This document shows positions 27,852 through 37,412 of a stretch of DNA of 64,000 bases, in pieces. Numbering within the stretch: position 1 is the first letter of the stretch; every line of letters begins with the position of its first letter. This stretch comes from Hyphomicrobiales bacterium (GTDB lineage: Bacteria > Pseudomonadota > Alphaproteobacteria > Rhizobiales > NORP267): contig JAJFHA010000011.1 of NCBI GenBank assembly GCA_021775875.1, positions 324,178 through 388,177 of the forward strand. Reading direction: 5' to 3'. The translations under genes were made by a program, and so were the position numbers. Below the pieces are notes generated by a model. The model had not been told where the DNA came from. It saw only the letters and a list, made by a program, of their open reading frames with translations, and made no database searches.

Positions 27852-28705
27852 GTACCGAGACGAGCGCCGATACCGGCACAGAAGAAATTGAATCCTCAAA
27901 AGCACCTCTGGTTACACATCTGATCGAGTTGCGTTCGCGCTTGATGAAAGCGCTGATCGCGATGGCGATTGCGTTCGTAATCTGTTTCTTTTTTGCGACC
28001 GAAATATTCAACTTGCTAATCTGGCCCCTCGAACGTGCTGTTGGGGATGCGTCCGACGTGGAGATGATCTATACGGCGCCTCAGGAATATTTTTTTACCC
28101 AACTCAAGATAGCGCTGTTCGGGGCCATTTTTATAGCCTTCCCGGTCATTGCCGGACAGATATATATGTTTGTGGCACCTGGCCTCTATTCGAATGAAAA
28201 GAGTGCATTTCTGCCGTACCTGATCGCGACGCCAATATTGTTCCTGATGGGAGCTAGCCTGGTTTATTTCTTCGTGATGCCCTTCGCCATGGAGTTTTTT
28301 CTTGGCATGGAACAATCCGGCGACGGGGTAGCCCAGATCAGCCTTGTCCCTCGCGTGAGCGAATATCTCGGTTTGATCATGACCTTGATTTTGGCATTCG
28401 GGTTTTGTTTCCAATTGCCGGTATTGCTCACCCTGATGGCTCGCGCCGGGATGGTGACATCCGAGGGGCTGAAAAAGAAACGCAAATACGCTGTTGTTAT
28501 CGTGTTCGGGGTAGCTGCATTCATGACCCCGCCTGATCCGATTAGCCAGATCGGTCTCGCAATACCGACGATGCTGCTCTACGAATTGTCCATTTTTTCG
28601 GTTCGTTCCGTCGAGCGCAAACGCAAAGCTGCCCGCGACGCAGAAGATGGCGATTCTGAGGAAGCTACAGAAGAGCCACCGAGTGACCCGGGCGATATCG
28701 ACTAA
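27848..28705 (+). CDS. tatC: Twin-arginine translocase subunit TatC
   Basis: 285-residue polytopic membrane protein that recognises RR signal peptides with TatB. It has about six transmembrane segments, the family N-terminal LVTHLIELRSRLMKALIA, and the periplasmic YTAPQEYFFTQLKIAL segment. Translationally coupled to tatB by a four-base overlap. The C-terminus is acidic (DAEDGDSEEATEE). Confidence 0.97.
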   Translation: MSTETSADTGTEEIESSKAPLVTHLIELRSRLMKALIAMAIAFVICFFFATEIFNLLIWPLERAVGDASDVEMIYTAPQEYFFTQLKIALFGAIFIAFPVIAGQIYMFVAPGLYSNEKSAFLPYLIATPILFLMGASLVYFFVMPFAMEFFLGMEQSGDGVAQISLVPRVSEYLGLIMTLILAFGFCFQLPVLLTLMARAGMVTSEGLKKKRKYAVVIVFGVAAFMTPPDPISQIGLAIPTMLLYELSIFSVRSVERKRKAARDAEDGDSEEATEEPPSDPGDID

Positions 28706-28857
28706 TAAGCAGATCCTGGAATTTTCTCCTATAAATCGTGCGCAGAGCAATTAATTCGGTCTGGAATTCTGGACGCGGAACGTGCCTGCCATTAGAATTG
28801 CCTTGCGCGACATTATGAGTCGCATATTGAATTTCTTAAAACCCGGATCAGCAGACA

Positions 28858-30141
28858 ATGTTCGACATACGATGGATTCGAGACAATGCAGGCGCATTCG
28901 ACGAAGGCCTGAAGCGCCGTAATCTGGAACCACTATCAGCCATGGTTCTTGAGTTTGACGAAGCGCGCCGCAGCCATGTTACCAGACTTCAGGATTTACA
29001 GAGCCGACGCAACGAGGCCTCCAAGGAAATAGGCAAGGCTAAAGCGACCGGGAATGAAGACCAGGCGGCGTCGCTGATCGCCGAGGTTGCCATGCTTAAA
29101 TCTGAACTCCAGGACGGCGAAGAGCAGGAAAAAATCCTGACCGACCGGCTGAGTGACGCATTGTCGCAAATCCCGAACTTACCGTTTGATGACGTGCCGG
29201 TTGGTGCCGACGAGAGCCAAAATCAAGTCTGCCGCGAGGAGGGGGCACGTCCTGAATTTTCCTATAAAGCGTTGCAGCATTTCGAACTTGGCGAAAATCT
29301 AGGATTGATGGATTTTGAAACTGCGACGCGTATGTCCGGTGCGCGGTTTGTAATTCTTAAAGGCGCTTTGGCACGGCTGGAACGGGCGCTTGCCTCTTTC
29401 ATGCTTGATATCCACACAAGCGAATTTGGTTACACCGAGATTCAACCACCCGCCATGGTGCGGGATCACGCGCTCTTTGGTACGGGGCAATTACCGAAAT
29501 TTGCTGATGACCTATTCCGCACCACAAATGATATGTGGCTGATCCCAACCGCTGAGGTTCCGCTGACAAACCTTGTCCGCGAAAGCGTGGTGGATGAAGC
29601 CTCGCTACCTAGGCGCGTAACCGCCTGGACCCCGTGTTTCAGGTCCGAAGCAGGTTCCGCTGGTCGCGATACGCGCGGGATGATCCGTCAGCACCAATTC
29701 AACAAGGTGGAATTGGTGAGCATGACGACAGAGGAAACATCTGTCGCCGAATTGGACAGAATGCTCGGATGCGCCGAAGAAATTTTGAAACGCCTCGGAA
29801 TGCATTATCAAGTACTTTTATTGTGCACCGGCGACATGGGGTTCAGCGCCCGCAAGACCTACGACCTTGAAGTGTGGTTGCCGGGTCAGAATATGTTCAG
29901 GGAAATTTCCAGCTGTTCAGTATGTGGTGATTTCCAGGCCCGGCGCATGAATGCGCGCTACAAACCAGCAGATGGTGGATCGCCCCGTTACCTGCATTCG
30001 CTCAATGGGTCTGGATTGGCCGTTGGCCGGACGCTGATTGCGGTGCTTGAAAATTACCAACAGGAAGACGGCTCAATTTTGATACCGGACGCTTTGCAAC
30101 CCTATATGGGCGGCATGACGGTTATTACAGGTAAGGAGTAA
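28858..30141 (+). CDS. serS: Seryl-tRNA synthetase
   Basis: Class II synthetase charging tRNA-Ser and tRNA-Sec. It has 427 residues: the N-terminal tRNA-binding coiled coil (about 30-100), motif 2 [21 protein letters not shown] and motif 3 [19 protein letters not shown]. It follows tatC and directly precedes surE with a six-base gap, as in many alphaproteobacteria. Confidence 0.97.
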   Translation: MFDIRWIRDNAGAFDEGLKRRNLEPLSAMVLEFDEARRSHVTRLQDLQSRRNEASKEIGKAKATGNEDQAASLIAEVAMLKSELQDGEEQEKILTDRLSDALSQIPNLPFDDVPVGADESQNQVCREEGARPEFSYKALQHFELGENLGLMDFETATRMSGARFVILKGALARLERALASFMLDIHTSEFGYTEIQPPAMVRDHALFGTGQLPKFADDLFRTTNDMWLIPTAEVPLTNLVRESVVDEASLPRRVTAWTPCFRSEAGSAGRDTRGMIRQHQFNKVELVSMTTEETSVAELDRMLGCAEEILKRLGMHYQVLLLCTGDMGFSARKTYDLEVWLPGQNMFREISSCSVCGDFQARRMNARYKPADGGSPRYLHSLNGSGLAVGRTLIAVLENYQQEDGSILIPDALQPYMGGMTVITGKE

Positions 30142-30147
30142 CCGCAC

Positions 30148-30912
30148 TTGCGGATTTTATTGACCAATGATGATGGAATTCATGCGCCAGGTTTGAGGTC
30201 CATGGAAAAAATTGCGCGTGAATTGACAGATGATATCTGGATCGTCGCGCCGGAAACAGATCAAAGCGGCGCGTCTCATTCGCTGACCCTGAATGACCCG
30301 ATGCGGGTGCGGAAAGTGTCCGACCAGCATTATGCGGTCAAAGGCACACCTACAGACTGTGTCATCATGGGGCTGAAACATATTATCCAGGGCGCAAAAC
30401 CTGATCTGGTCTTGTCCGGCGTCAATCGTGGGCAAAATATCGCCGACGACGTAACATATTCCGGAACAATAGCGGGCGCATTTGAAGGCAGTTTGCTCGG
30501 AATTCCTTCAATAGCGCTCAGTCAGGCCTGGGGATTTGCCAATATGGATAACACCCCATGGCATATTGCTGAAGAATTTGGAGCCGACGTCATCCGACGT
30601 TTGCTGGAGAAAAAATTCACTGCAAATACTGTCCTCAACATCAATTTTCCTGATTGCGACCGTGAAGATATTCAAGGTGCAATGTTTACCCGCCAGGGTA
30701 AACGCGACCAAAATCTTCTTGAAGTGGATGAACGGACCGACGCCCGTGGAAAACGTTATTATTGGTTCGGCTTCAACCGCAGCCGCTCGAACCCGGCCAA
30801 AGGCACCGATCTTTGGGCCGTCTATAACGGGTATATTTCGATTACCCCACTTACTCTCGATCTAACCGACCATGCTGTTCTCTCCAGCAATGGCGAAGGA
30901 TGGTCTGTCTAG
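30148..30912 (+). CDS. surE: 5'/3'-nucleotidase SurE
   Basis: Metal-dependent nucleotidase/exopolyphosphatase. The 254 residues begin with the diagnostic LLTNDDGIHAPGL (Asp-Asp metal ligands), followed by PETDQSGASHSLTL and VSGVNRGQNIADDVTYSGTIAGA. The start is TTG 30148, supported by AGGAG nine bases before it. Followed three bases later by pcm. Confidence 0.95.
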   Translation: MRILLTNDDGIHAPGLRSMEKIARELTDDIWIVAPETDQSGASHSLTLNDPMRVRKVSDQHYAVKGTPTDCVIMGLKHIIQGAKPDLVLSGVNRGQNIADDVTYSGTIAGAFEGSLLGIPSIALSQAWGFANMDNTPWHIAEEFGADVIRRLLEKKFTANTVLNINFPDCDREDIQGAMFTRQGKRDQNLLEVDERTDARGKRYYWFGFNRSRSNPAKGTDLWAVYNGYISITPLTLDLTDHAVLSSNGEGWSV

Positions 30913-30915
30913 ATC

Positions 30916-31605
30916 ATGATGGCACAGACCCCGGGCAATTCAGATAATACTGACGAGAGTTCAGACGATTTGCGCGTCAGAATGATCGAACTGATCATGT
31001 CATTACGCACCGCCGGTATCCGCGACACCAAAGTTTTGGCGGCAATCGAGCGTGTGCCGCGCCATTTGTTCGTCAACTCTGCGTTTTCTCAACGAGCATA
31101 TTCAGATATCGCTCTGCCGATTGAATGTGGTCAAACAATCAGCCAGCCATATATCGTTGCCTATATGAGCGAGTTGCTCAAGGTATCCGATCGCCACAAA
31201 GTTCTGGAGGTTGGAACCGGGTCCGGATATCAAACCGCCGTTCTGAGCCATCTGGCACGGAGGGTCTACACCATCGAGCGATACCGTACCCTTGGGCAAG
31301 ACGCCGAAGCACGGTTTGTTGAACTTCACCTCAGCAATATTACAGCCATGATCGGTGACGGGACCGAGGGCTGGCCAACAAAAATGGATTTTGACCGGAT
31401 CATTGTAACCGCTGCAGCGGCAGAAATCCCGAAGCCATTGTTGGATCAATTACGTCCGGATGGAATTATGGTGATCCCCGTGGGTGTCGCGGGTGGCACA
31501 CAACATGTGGTCCGGGCCACGCGAGTAGGTGACGAGTTGAAGTTTGAAAAATTCCACGAGGTACGCTTCGTGCCGCTTGTTCCGGGAAAAGCCCAACAAC
31601 TTTAA
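30916..31605 (+). CDS. pcm: Protein-L-isoaspartate O-methyltransferase
   Basis: Repairs isoaspartyl residues in aged proteins by SAM-dependent methylation. The 229 residues have VPRHLFV, the intact substrate loop LPIECGQTISQPYIVAYM, SAM motif I VLEVGTGSGYQTAVL and a C-terminal EVRFVPLV. The surE-pcm-NlpD order is classical. This is the canonical member; the copy at 7394 lacks the loop. Confidence 0.95.
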   Translation: MMAQTPGNSDNTDESSDDLRVRMIELIMSLRTAGIRDTKVLAAIERVPRHLFVNSAFSQRAYSDIALPIECGQTISQPYIVAYMSELLKVSDRHKVLEVGTGSGYQTAVLSHLARRVYTIERYRTLGQDAEARFVELHLSNITAMIGDGTEGWPTKMDFDRIIVTAAAAEIPKPLLDQLRPDGIMVIPVGVAGGTQHVVRATRVGDELKFEKFHEVRFVPLVPGKAQQL

Positions 31606-31684
31606 TTACCTGCTATTTTCTTAAATTTTTATTTACCCAATCCGGCACATACTAAATCTTGCGTTTTGTTAAGTGAGTAGTTCA

Positions 31685-32989
31685 ATGTGTCTGTTTAGTA
31701 AATCACGTGTTGCCGCTAGCGCACGCGCCGTATCAGCCCTTTCTATCCTTATGTTTGCAACAGCATGCAGTTCGAGCCTGACAAGGTTTGACCTACCAAT
31801 GTTTGGCGAAACGACAAATTCGATCTCGCCGCCCGCAGCTGTTGGATATGGAAATTCTACGCCTCAGGCGACAAGCCCACAACTTCCAAGTGGTGTTAGC
31901 CCTGCGGTAAGCTCACCGGTAGCGCCAGGGGATTATCGCAATCTTTCAGGCGGATTTTCAGAAATCACAATTCGTGAAAGCGATACACTTTACAGCTTGT
32001 CGCGCCGCTATGGTATTTCAGAACGCAATATCCTAGCTGCAAATAATCTTGATAGCGCAGCAGATATCCAATCTGGCCGCACATTAATGATTCCACCGGT
32101 GACCTATCGACCGGGTCAGGTGACTCCGCGCCAGACAGCGTCACGTTCGATCGCAACGACACCGCTGCAATCTGCAGGTGCAACGCAGGCATCCCAGAAC
32201 ACAGGGTCCGCCGCGAACCCGCCGCAATATCATGTTGTTGAAAGCGGCGACACAGCCTACAGCATCGCCCGCAAATACAATATCACAACGGCACAATTGG
32301 CCGCGCGCAACAATCTGGACGCGTCCAATAAGGTCAGGCTTGGTCAGCGGTTGGTAATCGCCACCTCTACGGCTTCCAGTCAGCAAGCGGAATCTGGTAC
32401 CCCATCGCGGACGCCAGCTTCAGGCGGCCAGAGCAACACGACGAACAACGTGACGATTGCCACCGCGCCAATGCCTGCCAGTCGGCCAGCGCATTCGAGC
32501 AGCAGCAACACTGCCACACCGGTAAGGGTAGCCAGCAATAACCCATCTGTTCCAGCGCAATCTGCGGCTCAAACAAACGGCGCGTTGCCAGAGCCTGATG
32601 CCATGAGCTCTTCACAGTTCCGTTGGCCTGTTCGTGGGAGGATTATTTCGCCATTTGGTCGCAAAGATAATGGCGCCAACAATGACGGCATTAATATTTC
32701 CGTACCAGAGGGCACGTCAATCAAAGCGGCTGAAAACGGCGTGGTTGCTTATGCCGGCAACGAACTTGAAGGCTATGGAAACCTGATTTTGATCCGCCAT
32801 CAAAATAACTTCGTAACCGCATACGCCCATACGAGCAGCATAACCGTGCAACGCGGCGACCGGGTTCGCAGAGGCCAGGTTATTGCCCGTGCCGGACAGA
32901 GCGGATCGGTTGATTCACCGCAATTGCATTTTGAAGTTCGCCAGTCATCACGTCCAATCGATCCAATTCCTCACATGGCTGGATCCTGA
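31685..32989 (+). CDS. NlpD/DipM-like lipoprotein: two LysM domains plus degenerate LytM (M23) domain
   Basis: 434-residue envelope protein. The signal sequence ends with a lipobox-like ATAC (Cys24 from this start). Two LysM domains follow (EITIRESDTLYSLSRRYGIS and YHVVESGDTAYSIARKYNIT), then a Ser/Thr/Asn-rich linker and a C-terminal M23 fold. In the M23 fold the zinc ligands HxxxD are replaced by NDGIN, while YAH and LHFEVR remain. Loss of these ligands, as in NlpD and EnvC, predicts an amidase activator rather than a peptidase. GTG 31673 is an alternative start. Confidence 0.88.
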   Translation: MCLFSKSRVAASARAVSALSILMFATACSSSLTRFDLPMFGETTNSISPPAAVGYGNSTPQATSPQLPSGVSPAVSSPVAPGDYRNLSGGFSEITIRESDTLYSLSRRYGISERNILAANNLDSAADIQSGRTLMIPPVTYRPGQVTPRQTASRSIATTPLQSAGATQASQNTGSAANPPQYHVVESGDTAYSIARKYNITTAQLAARNNLDASNKVRLGQRLVIATSTASSQQAESGTPSRTPASGGQSNTTNNVTIATAPMPASRPAHSSSSNTATPVRVASNNPSVPAQSAAQTNGALPEPDAMSSSQFRWPVRGRIISPFGRKDNGANNDGINISVPEGTSIKAAENGVVAYAGNELEGYGNLILIRHQNNFVTAYAHTSSITVQRGDRVRRGQVIARAGQSGSVDSPQLHFEVRQSSRPIDPIPHMAGS

Positions 32990-33000
32990 AACCAGATTAT

Positions 33001-33879
33001 TTAGGACTCAAGTTTTACACCAAGACGCCCGGATAAATCCTGGACATATTGCCAGGCAACACGTCCCGACCGGGCGCCGCGCGTTGTTGACCATTCAAGG
33101 GCATCCCGGTGCAATTCATTTTCTGCAATCTCAAGCTTGAAATGAGCGACATAGCCCGCGACCATGTCGAGATATTCGTCCTGACTACAATTGTGAAAAC
33201 CAATCCATAATCCGAACCGGTCGGAGAGGGAGACCTTTTCTTCCACCGCTTCAGAGGGGTTGATTGCAGTAGAGCGCTCATTTTCCATCATGTCACGGGG
33301 CATCAAATGGCGCCGGTTCGAAGTGGCGTAAAAAAGCACATTCCCCGGCCGCCCTTCAATCCCGCCTTCCAACACCGCTTTTAGCGACTTGTATGACGTA
33401 TCCTCATTATCAAATGAGAGGTCGTCGCAAAAAACGATGAAACAGAAAGGCGCATCACGCAAAAACCCGAGCAATACCGGCAGAGTATCTATATCTTCGC
33501 GGTGTATTTCGATGAGCTTGAGGGCAGGCACATCACTTGCACCCAAATTTTCCTCATTCACCAAATGATGCGCAGCCTTTACGAGAGAGCTTTTGCCCAT
33601 CCCGCGCGCGCCCCACAACAAAGTATTGTTGGCGGGTAATCCTTCAGCAAAGCGTTTGGTATTGTTGATCAGAATATCGCGGAGACGGTCGATGCCTTTC
33701 AACAGAGAGATATCCACGCGATTGACCTTCGGGACCGGTGTAAATCCAGATGTCTGCGCCTGCCATGAAAAAGCGTTTGCAACTGAGAAATCAGGTTCAA
33801 TGGCGGCCTGACCCGTCATTGTTTCAAGCAATTCAGCGATCCGCTTCAACAATGCGTTGGTGGTTTCGTCTCCGGTCAT
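33001..33879 (-). CDS. AAA+ ATPase of the DUF815 family
   Basis: 292-residue cytoplasmic ATPase of unknown function. It has Walker A GARGMGKSSLVKA, Walker B-like FCFIVFCDDLSF, sensor-1 VLFYATSNRRHLMPRDM and an arginine in the SDRFGLW region, all typical of the DUF815 (PF05673) group. The reading strand opposes its neighbours (NlpD-like and yajC). The role is not established; no partner is evident in context. Confidence 0.88.
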   Translation of the reverse strand: MTGDETTNALLKRIAELLETMTGQAAIEPDFSVANAFSWQAQTSGFTPVPKVNRVDISLLKGIDRLRDILINNTKRFAEGLPANNTLLWGARGMGKSSLVKAAHHLVNEENLGASDVPALKLIEIHREDIDTLPVLLGFLRDAPFCFIVFCDDLSFDNEDTSYKSLKAVLEGGIEGRPGNVLFYATSNRRHLMPRDMMENERSTAINPSEAVEEKVSLSDRFGLWIGFHNCSQDEYLDMVAGYVAHFKLEIAENELHRDALEWSTTRGARSGRVAWQYVQDLSGRLGVKLES

Positions 33880-33978
33880 TTTTGCGTCGCCATTTTGCCT
33901 GTATTTTGTTCTGATATTCTGCTGTAAGATTGTGGTCTTAGCATCGATTCATTTGTTACAAAAGCGATACGGATATTC

Positions 33979-34006
33979 TTGCATTCCGTGGCTCCACCGC
34001 TATAGT
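33979..34006 (+). promoter_or_regulatory. Likely sigma70-type promoter of yajC-secDF
   Basis: TTGCAT, a 16-base spacer and TATAGT, about 85 bases before the yajC ATG, in a gap between divergent genes. The -10 differs from consensus at one position. Confidence 0.45.
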
Positions 34007-34088
34007 CGCGCCGCTATAACACACTATATGTATGGTCTGCCGATATAAACGGCGCTGACCCGGATCCAACGGAAAACGGAGAGAGTTT

Positions 34089-34424
34089 ATGTTCATTTCG
34101 CAAGCCTTTGCTCAAGGCGCTGGTACACCTGAAGGTGGCGGTATTCTGTTTCAGCTCATACCCTTTATCCTGATCTTCGTGGTTATCTATTTTTTGATTC
34201 TGCGCCCGCAGCAAAAGCGCGCTAAAGAACACAAGGAAATGGTAGCAGCGCTTCGACGCGGCGATCAGGTGCTTACCAATGGCGGCCTGCTTGGCAAAAT
34301 TTCAAAAGTCACCGATGACGGCGAAGACGTGGAAGTGGAAATTGCCAAAGGGGTAAAAGTCCGGATCATGCGCCACATGATTTCAGAAGTGCGCAGCCGT
34401 ACCGAACCTGTCGCCAGCAAATAA
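34089..34424 (+). CDS. yajC: Preprotein translocase subunit YajC
   Basis: 111-residue single-pass membrane subunit of the SecDF-YajC complex. The transmembrane helix (LFQLIPFILIFVVIYFLILRP) is followed by the family motif QQKRAKEHKEMVAALRRGDQVLTNGG. GGAGAG precedes the ATG. It is first in the yajC-secD-secF block. Confidence 0.96.
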   Translation: MFISQAFAQGAGTPEGGGILFQLIPFILIFVVIYFLILRPQQKRAKEHKEMVAALRRGDQVLTNGGLLGKISKVTDDGEDVEVEIAKGVKVRIMRHMISEVRSRTEPVASK

Positions 34425-34471
34425 TTTTGCGCCTCGACATCAATTTATAAAGCAGGACCTGTTCAACCTCC

Positions 34472-36079
34472 ATGCTCCAATTTTCAACATGGAAAACTGC
34501 CCTCATAAGTCTGGTTTGCCTTTTTGGCATCCTGCTGGCGGTTCCAAATTTCTTCACCGAAGAAGAACTTGAATCCTTTCCGTCCTGGATGCCAACCCAG
34601 CATATTGTACTCGGGCTGGATTTGCAGGGCGGGTCGCACATGCTGCTGGAAGTTGAGCGCGCTTCAGTTATCGAAGAGCGACTGGAAAGCCTGCGTGATG
34701 ATGTCAGAAGTGCCTTGCGCGGCGCGCGTATTGGATACACTGCGCTACGTATCGGCGATAATCAGGTGAGCGTGCGTATCCGCAACGAAGAGCAGCGTGC
34801 CGAAGCGGTCACCAGTCTGAAAGAACTCGAAGTTCCAATCGGTGGTTCATTGCTGACCGGCGGCGGGATTGACGAAATCCTGGTCCGGGATGGAGATGAC
34901 GGGGTTATCATCGTCGATTTAACGGTAGAAGGTATTGCTGAGCGTATTAGTTCTGCCGTAACTCAGTCGGTTGAAATTGTACGCCGCCGTATCGATGAAT
35001 TGGGTACAACCGAACCAACGATCCAACGCCAGGGCGAAGACAGGATTTTGGTGCAGGTTCCGGGTTTAAGTGACCCTGCGCGATTGAAAGCGCTACTTGG
35101 GCAGACCGCAAAATTGTTTTTCCGGATGGTGGATCAGTCTATTTCGGCCGAACAGGCGCTTGCAACCCGTCCGCCGCCCGGTTCTGAAATATTATATTCG
35201 ATAGATGAACCACCGATCCCTTATCTGGTCGAAAAACGGGTTCTTGTGAGTGGCGAAAATCTTGTTGATGCACAACCGGGTTTTGATTCACGCAACAACG
35301 AACCGATCGTTTTGTTCCGCTTTGATACCCAGGGCGGGCAGCGTTTTGCTGTCGCGACACAAGCGAATATTGGTAGGCCATTTGCAATCGTTCTTGATGA
35401 TCAGGTTGTAAGTGCCCCGGTTATTCAGTCAGCAATTTTGGGCGGCTCTGGCCAGATATCTGGAAATTTCACGGTGGAAGAAGCTGCCGATTTGTCAATT
35501 CTTTTGCGGGCAGGGGCATTACCGGCAAAACTCACAATTGTAGAAGAACGTACCGTCGGCCCGGGACTTGGTGCTGATTCAGTTGCTGCAGGCCGGATTG
35601 CCTCTATCATCGGTCTCGTCGCCGTCCTGGTATTCATGGTGATTTCCTACAGCTTGTTTGGTGTGGTGGCCAACATCGCGCTTGCTGTGAATATTGCGCT
35701 GATCACCGGATTGCTAACATTTTTGCAAGCTACCCTGACATTGCCGGGCATTGCGGGTATCGTACTCACCATCGGCATGGCGGTTGATGCTAATGTCTTG
35801 ATTTTCGAGCGTATTCGCGAAGAAATTCATGCAGGTCGCTCCGCAATTGCTTCAATTGAGGCTGGATACAAGCGGGCATTGTCGACGATTCTTGACGCCA
35901 ACATCACGACCTTCATTGCCGCCGTGATCCTGTTTCAACTAGGTTCCGGGCCGATCCGAGGCTTCGCTATCACCCTGGCGATTGGTATCATAACGTCCGT
36001 ATTTACGGCTTTCACTGTGTCCCGCCTTATAATTTCGTTGTGGGTCCGTCACCGGCGTCCACATTCGCTCCCGATTTAG
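34472..36079 (+). CDS. secD: Protein translocase subunit SecD
   Basis: RND-type membrane protein that uses proton motive force to complete Sec export. It has 535 residues: an N-terminal transmembrane helix, LGLDLQGGSHMLLEV (D1 motif), the large periplasmic P1 domain, and five C-terminal helices with VLTIGMAVDANVLIFERIREE. SecF follows ten bases later. Confidence 0.97.
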   Translation: MLQFSTWKTALISLVCLFGILLAVPNFFTEEELESFPSWMPTQHIVLGLDLQGGSHMLLEVERASVIEERLESLRDDVRSALRGARIGYTALRIGDNQVSVRIRNEEQRAEAVTSLKELEVPIGGSLLTGGGIDEILVRDGDDGVIIVDLTVEGIAERISSAVTQSVEIVRRRIDELGTTEPTIQRQGEDRILVQVPGLSDPARLKALLGQTAKLFFRMVDQSISAEQALATRPPPGSEILYSIDEPPIPYLVEKRVLVSGENLVDAQPGFDSRNNEPIVLFRFDTQGGQRFAVATQANIGRPFAIVLDDQVVSAPVIQSAILGGSGQISGNFTVEEAADLSILLRAGALPAKLTIVEERTVGPGLGADSVAAGRIASIIGLVAVLVFMVISYSLFGVVANIALAVNIALITGLLTFLQATLTLPGIAGIVLTIGMAVDANVLIFERIREEIHAGRSAIASIEAGYKRALSTILDANITTFIAAVILFQLGSGPIRGFAITLAIGIITSVFTAFTVSRLIISLWVRHRRPHSLPI

Positions 36080-36088
36080 GTCTCAATC

Positions 36089-37027
36089 ATGTTTCCAATT
36101 CATCTTGTGCCGCACGACACCAAAGTTTCCTTCATGGCACATTATCGTGTGGCATTCGGGATTTCAGGTCTCCTCGTTGCTGCCTCAATCCTGGCTTTTT
36201 TGGTAATGGGCCTGAATTTCGGTATTGATTTCAAAGGCGGAACTCTGATTGAGATCCAGACCAAAGACGGTCCGGCAGATATTGGATCGCTTCGCTCTTT
36301 GATCGCGGAAGCCAATGTGGGCGATACCGAAATTCAGGAATTTGGCGCACCTGACGATGTGTTGATCCGTGTTGAGGAACAAGCCGGCGGGGAAGAAGCC
36401 CAACAAGCTGTGATCGCCCGCATCAAAGAAGTGCTGGGAGATTCAGTTGTTTACCGGCGTGTTGAAGTCGTTGGCCCGAAGGTCAGCAGCGAACTGGCGC
36501 AAACCGGCGCGATCGCGGTATTTGCCGCCATTTTTGCTGTTTTGGTCTATATCTGGTTCCGGTTCGAGTGGCAGTTTGCTGTCGGTGCTATTGCGGCCCT
36601 GGTCCACGACGTGGTGCTGACAATCGGTTTATTTTCGGTGTTACAGCTTGAGTTTGGCCTCGCCATTATCGCCGCCATTTTGACCATTGTTGGTTATTCA
36701 TTGAACGATACCGTTGTTGTATATGATCGGGTTCGGGAAAATCTAAGACGCTACAAGAGAATGCCACTAAAGGAGTTATTGGACAATTCACTCAATCAAA
36801 CATTGTCCCGGACCGTGCTGACTTCGCTGACCACATTGATAGCTCTTCTATCACTCTACATTTTTGGCGGCGAGGTTATTCGCGGATTTACGTTTGCCAT
36901 GATCTGGGGCGTTTTTGTCGGCACTTATTCGTCCATATTTATTGCGGCCCCGTTTTTGTCTTATCTTGGTACAAAGCGTGATTGGTCTGGTAACGCCGAT
37001 ACCGGGCCGAATTTCAAAAACGTCTGA
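36089..37027 (+). CDS. secF: Protein translocase subunit SecF
   Basis: 312-residue partner of SecD. It shows GLNFGIDFKGGTLIEI near the N-terminus, a small periplasmic domain, and the C-terminal helices with TIVGYSLNDTVVVYDRVRENLR. The order yajC-secD-secF is standard. The downstream gene begins five bases later. Confidence 0.97.
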   Translation: MFPIHLVPHDTKVSFMAHYRVAFGISGLLVAASILAFLVMGLNFGIDFKGGTLIEIQTKDGPADIGSLRSLIAEANVGDTEIQEFGAPDDVLIRVEEQAGGEEAQQAVIARIKEVLGDSVVYRRVEVVGPKVSSELAQTGAIAVFAAIFAVLVYIWFRFEWQFAVGAIAALVHDVVLTIGLFSVLQLEFGLAIIAAILTIVGYSLNDTVVVYDRVRENLRRYKRMPLKELLDNSLNQTLSRTVLTSLTTLIALLSLYIFGGEVIRGFTFAMIWGVFVGTYSSIFIAAPFLSYLGTKRDWSGNADTGPNFKNV

Positions 37028-37031
37028 TCCA

Positions 37032-37403
37032 ATGCATACAGCGCATTTTCCAGGGCAACCTCCAATCGATGCCTACGGGAATGGTGGATTCCGGTTCGCG
37101 GATATGTCGCATAAAGGATCCATTTTAATTCTGCCAAGCGGTGTTTATGCATGGATGCCCAGCGATATTTCTAATTTTCAAATCGAAGATTTTTCGCAGG
37201 TTTTAGCGGAAGCATCCGGAATTGACTGTTTGCTGCTTGGAACCGGCGTTGATTTTGTGCCTGTCTCACAAACCATTCACACACAAATCCGCGCCAAGGG
37301 CGTCAATCTGGATATCATGTCCACCGGCGCGGCAGCACGAACCTGGAATGTAGTACTTGCCGAAGGACGCCGTTTTGCCGCTGCTTTTGTGGCAATTGAT
37401 TAG
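37032..37403 (+). CDS. Mth938-like domain protein (NDUFAF3 family)
   Basis: 123-residue protein of the DUF498/Mth938 family, whose human member NDUFAF3 is a complex I assembly factor. Visible family features are GFRFADMSHKGSILILPSGVYAW near the start, and LLLGTGVDFVP followed by an alternating strand/helix region. ATG 37032 is chosen because it follows secF by five bases; longer in-frame forms would overlap secF. Linkage to secDF is frequent in alphaproteobacteria. A bacterial function is not proven. Confidence 0.85.
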   Translation: MHTAHFPGQPPIDAYGNGGFRFADMSHKGSILILPSGVYAWMPSDISNFQIEDFSQVLAEASGIDCLLLGTGVDFVPVSQTIHTQIRAKGVNLDIMSTGAAARTWNVVLAEGRRFAAAFVAID

Positions 37404-37412
37404 GTCTAGATT

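Noticed and set aside
28016..28750. 244-codon open frame on the minus strand
   Set aside because: Antisense to tatC; rich in His/Gln from complementing hydrophobic codons.
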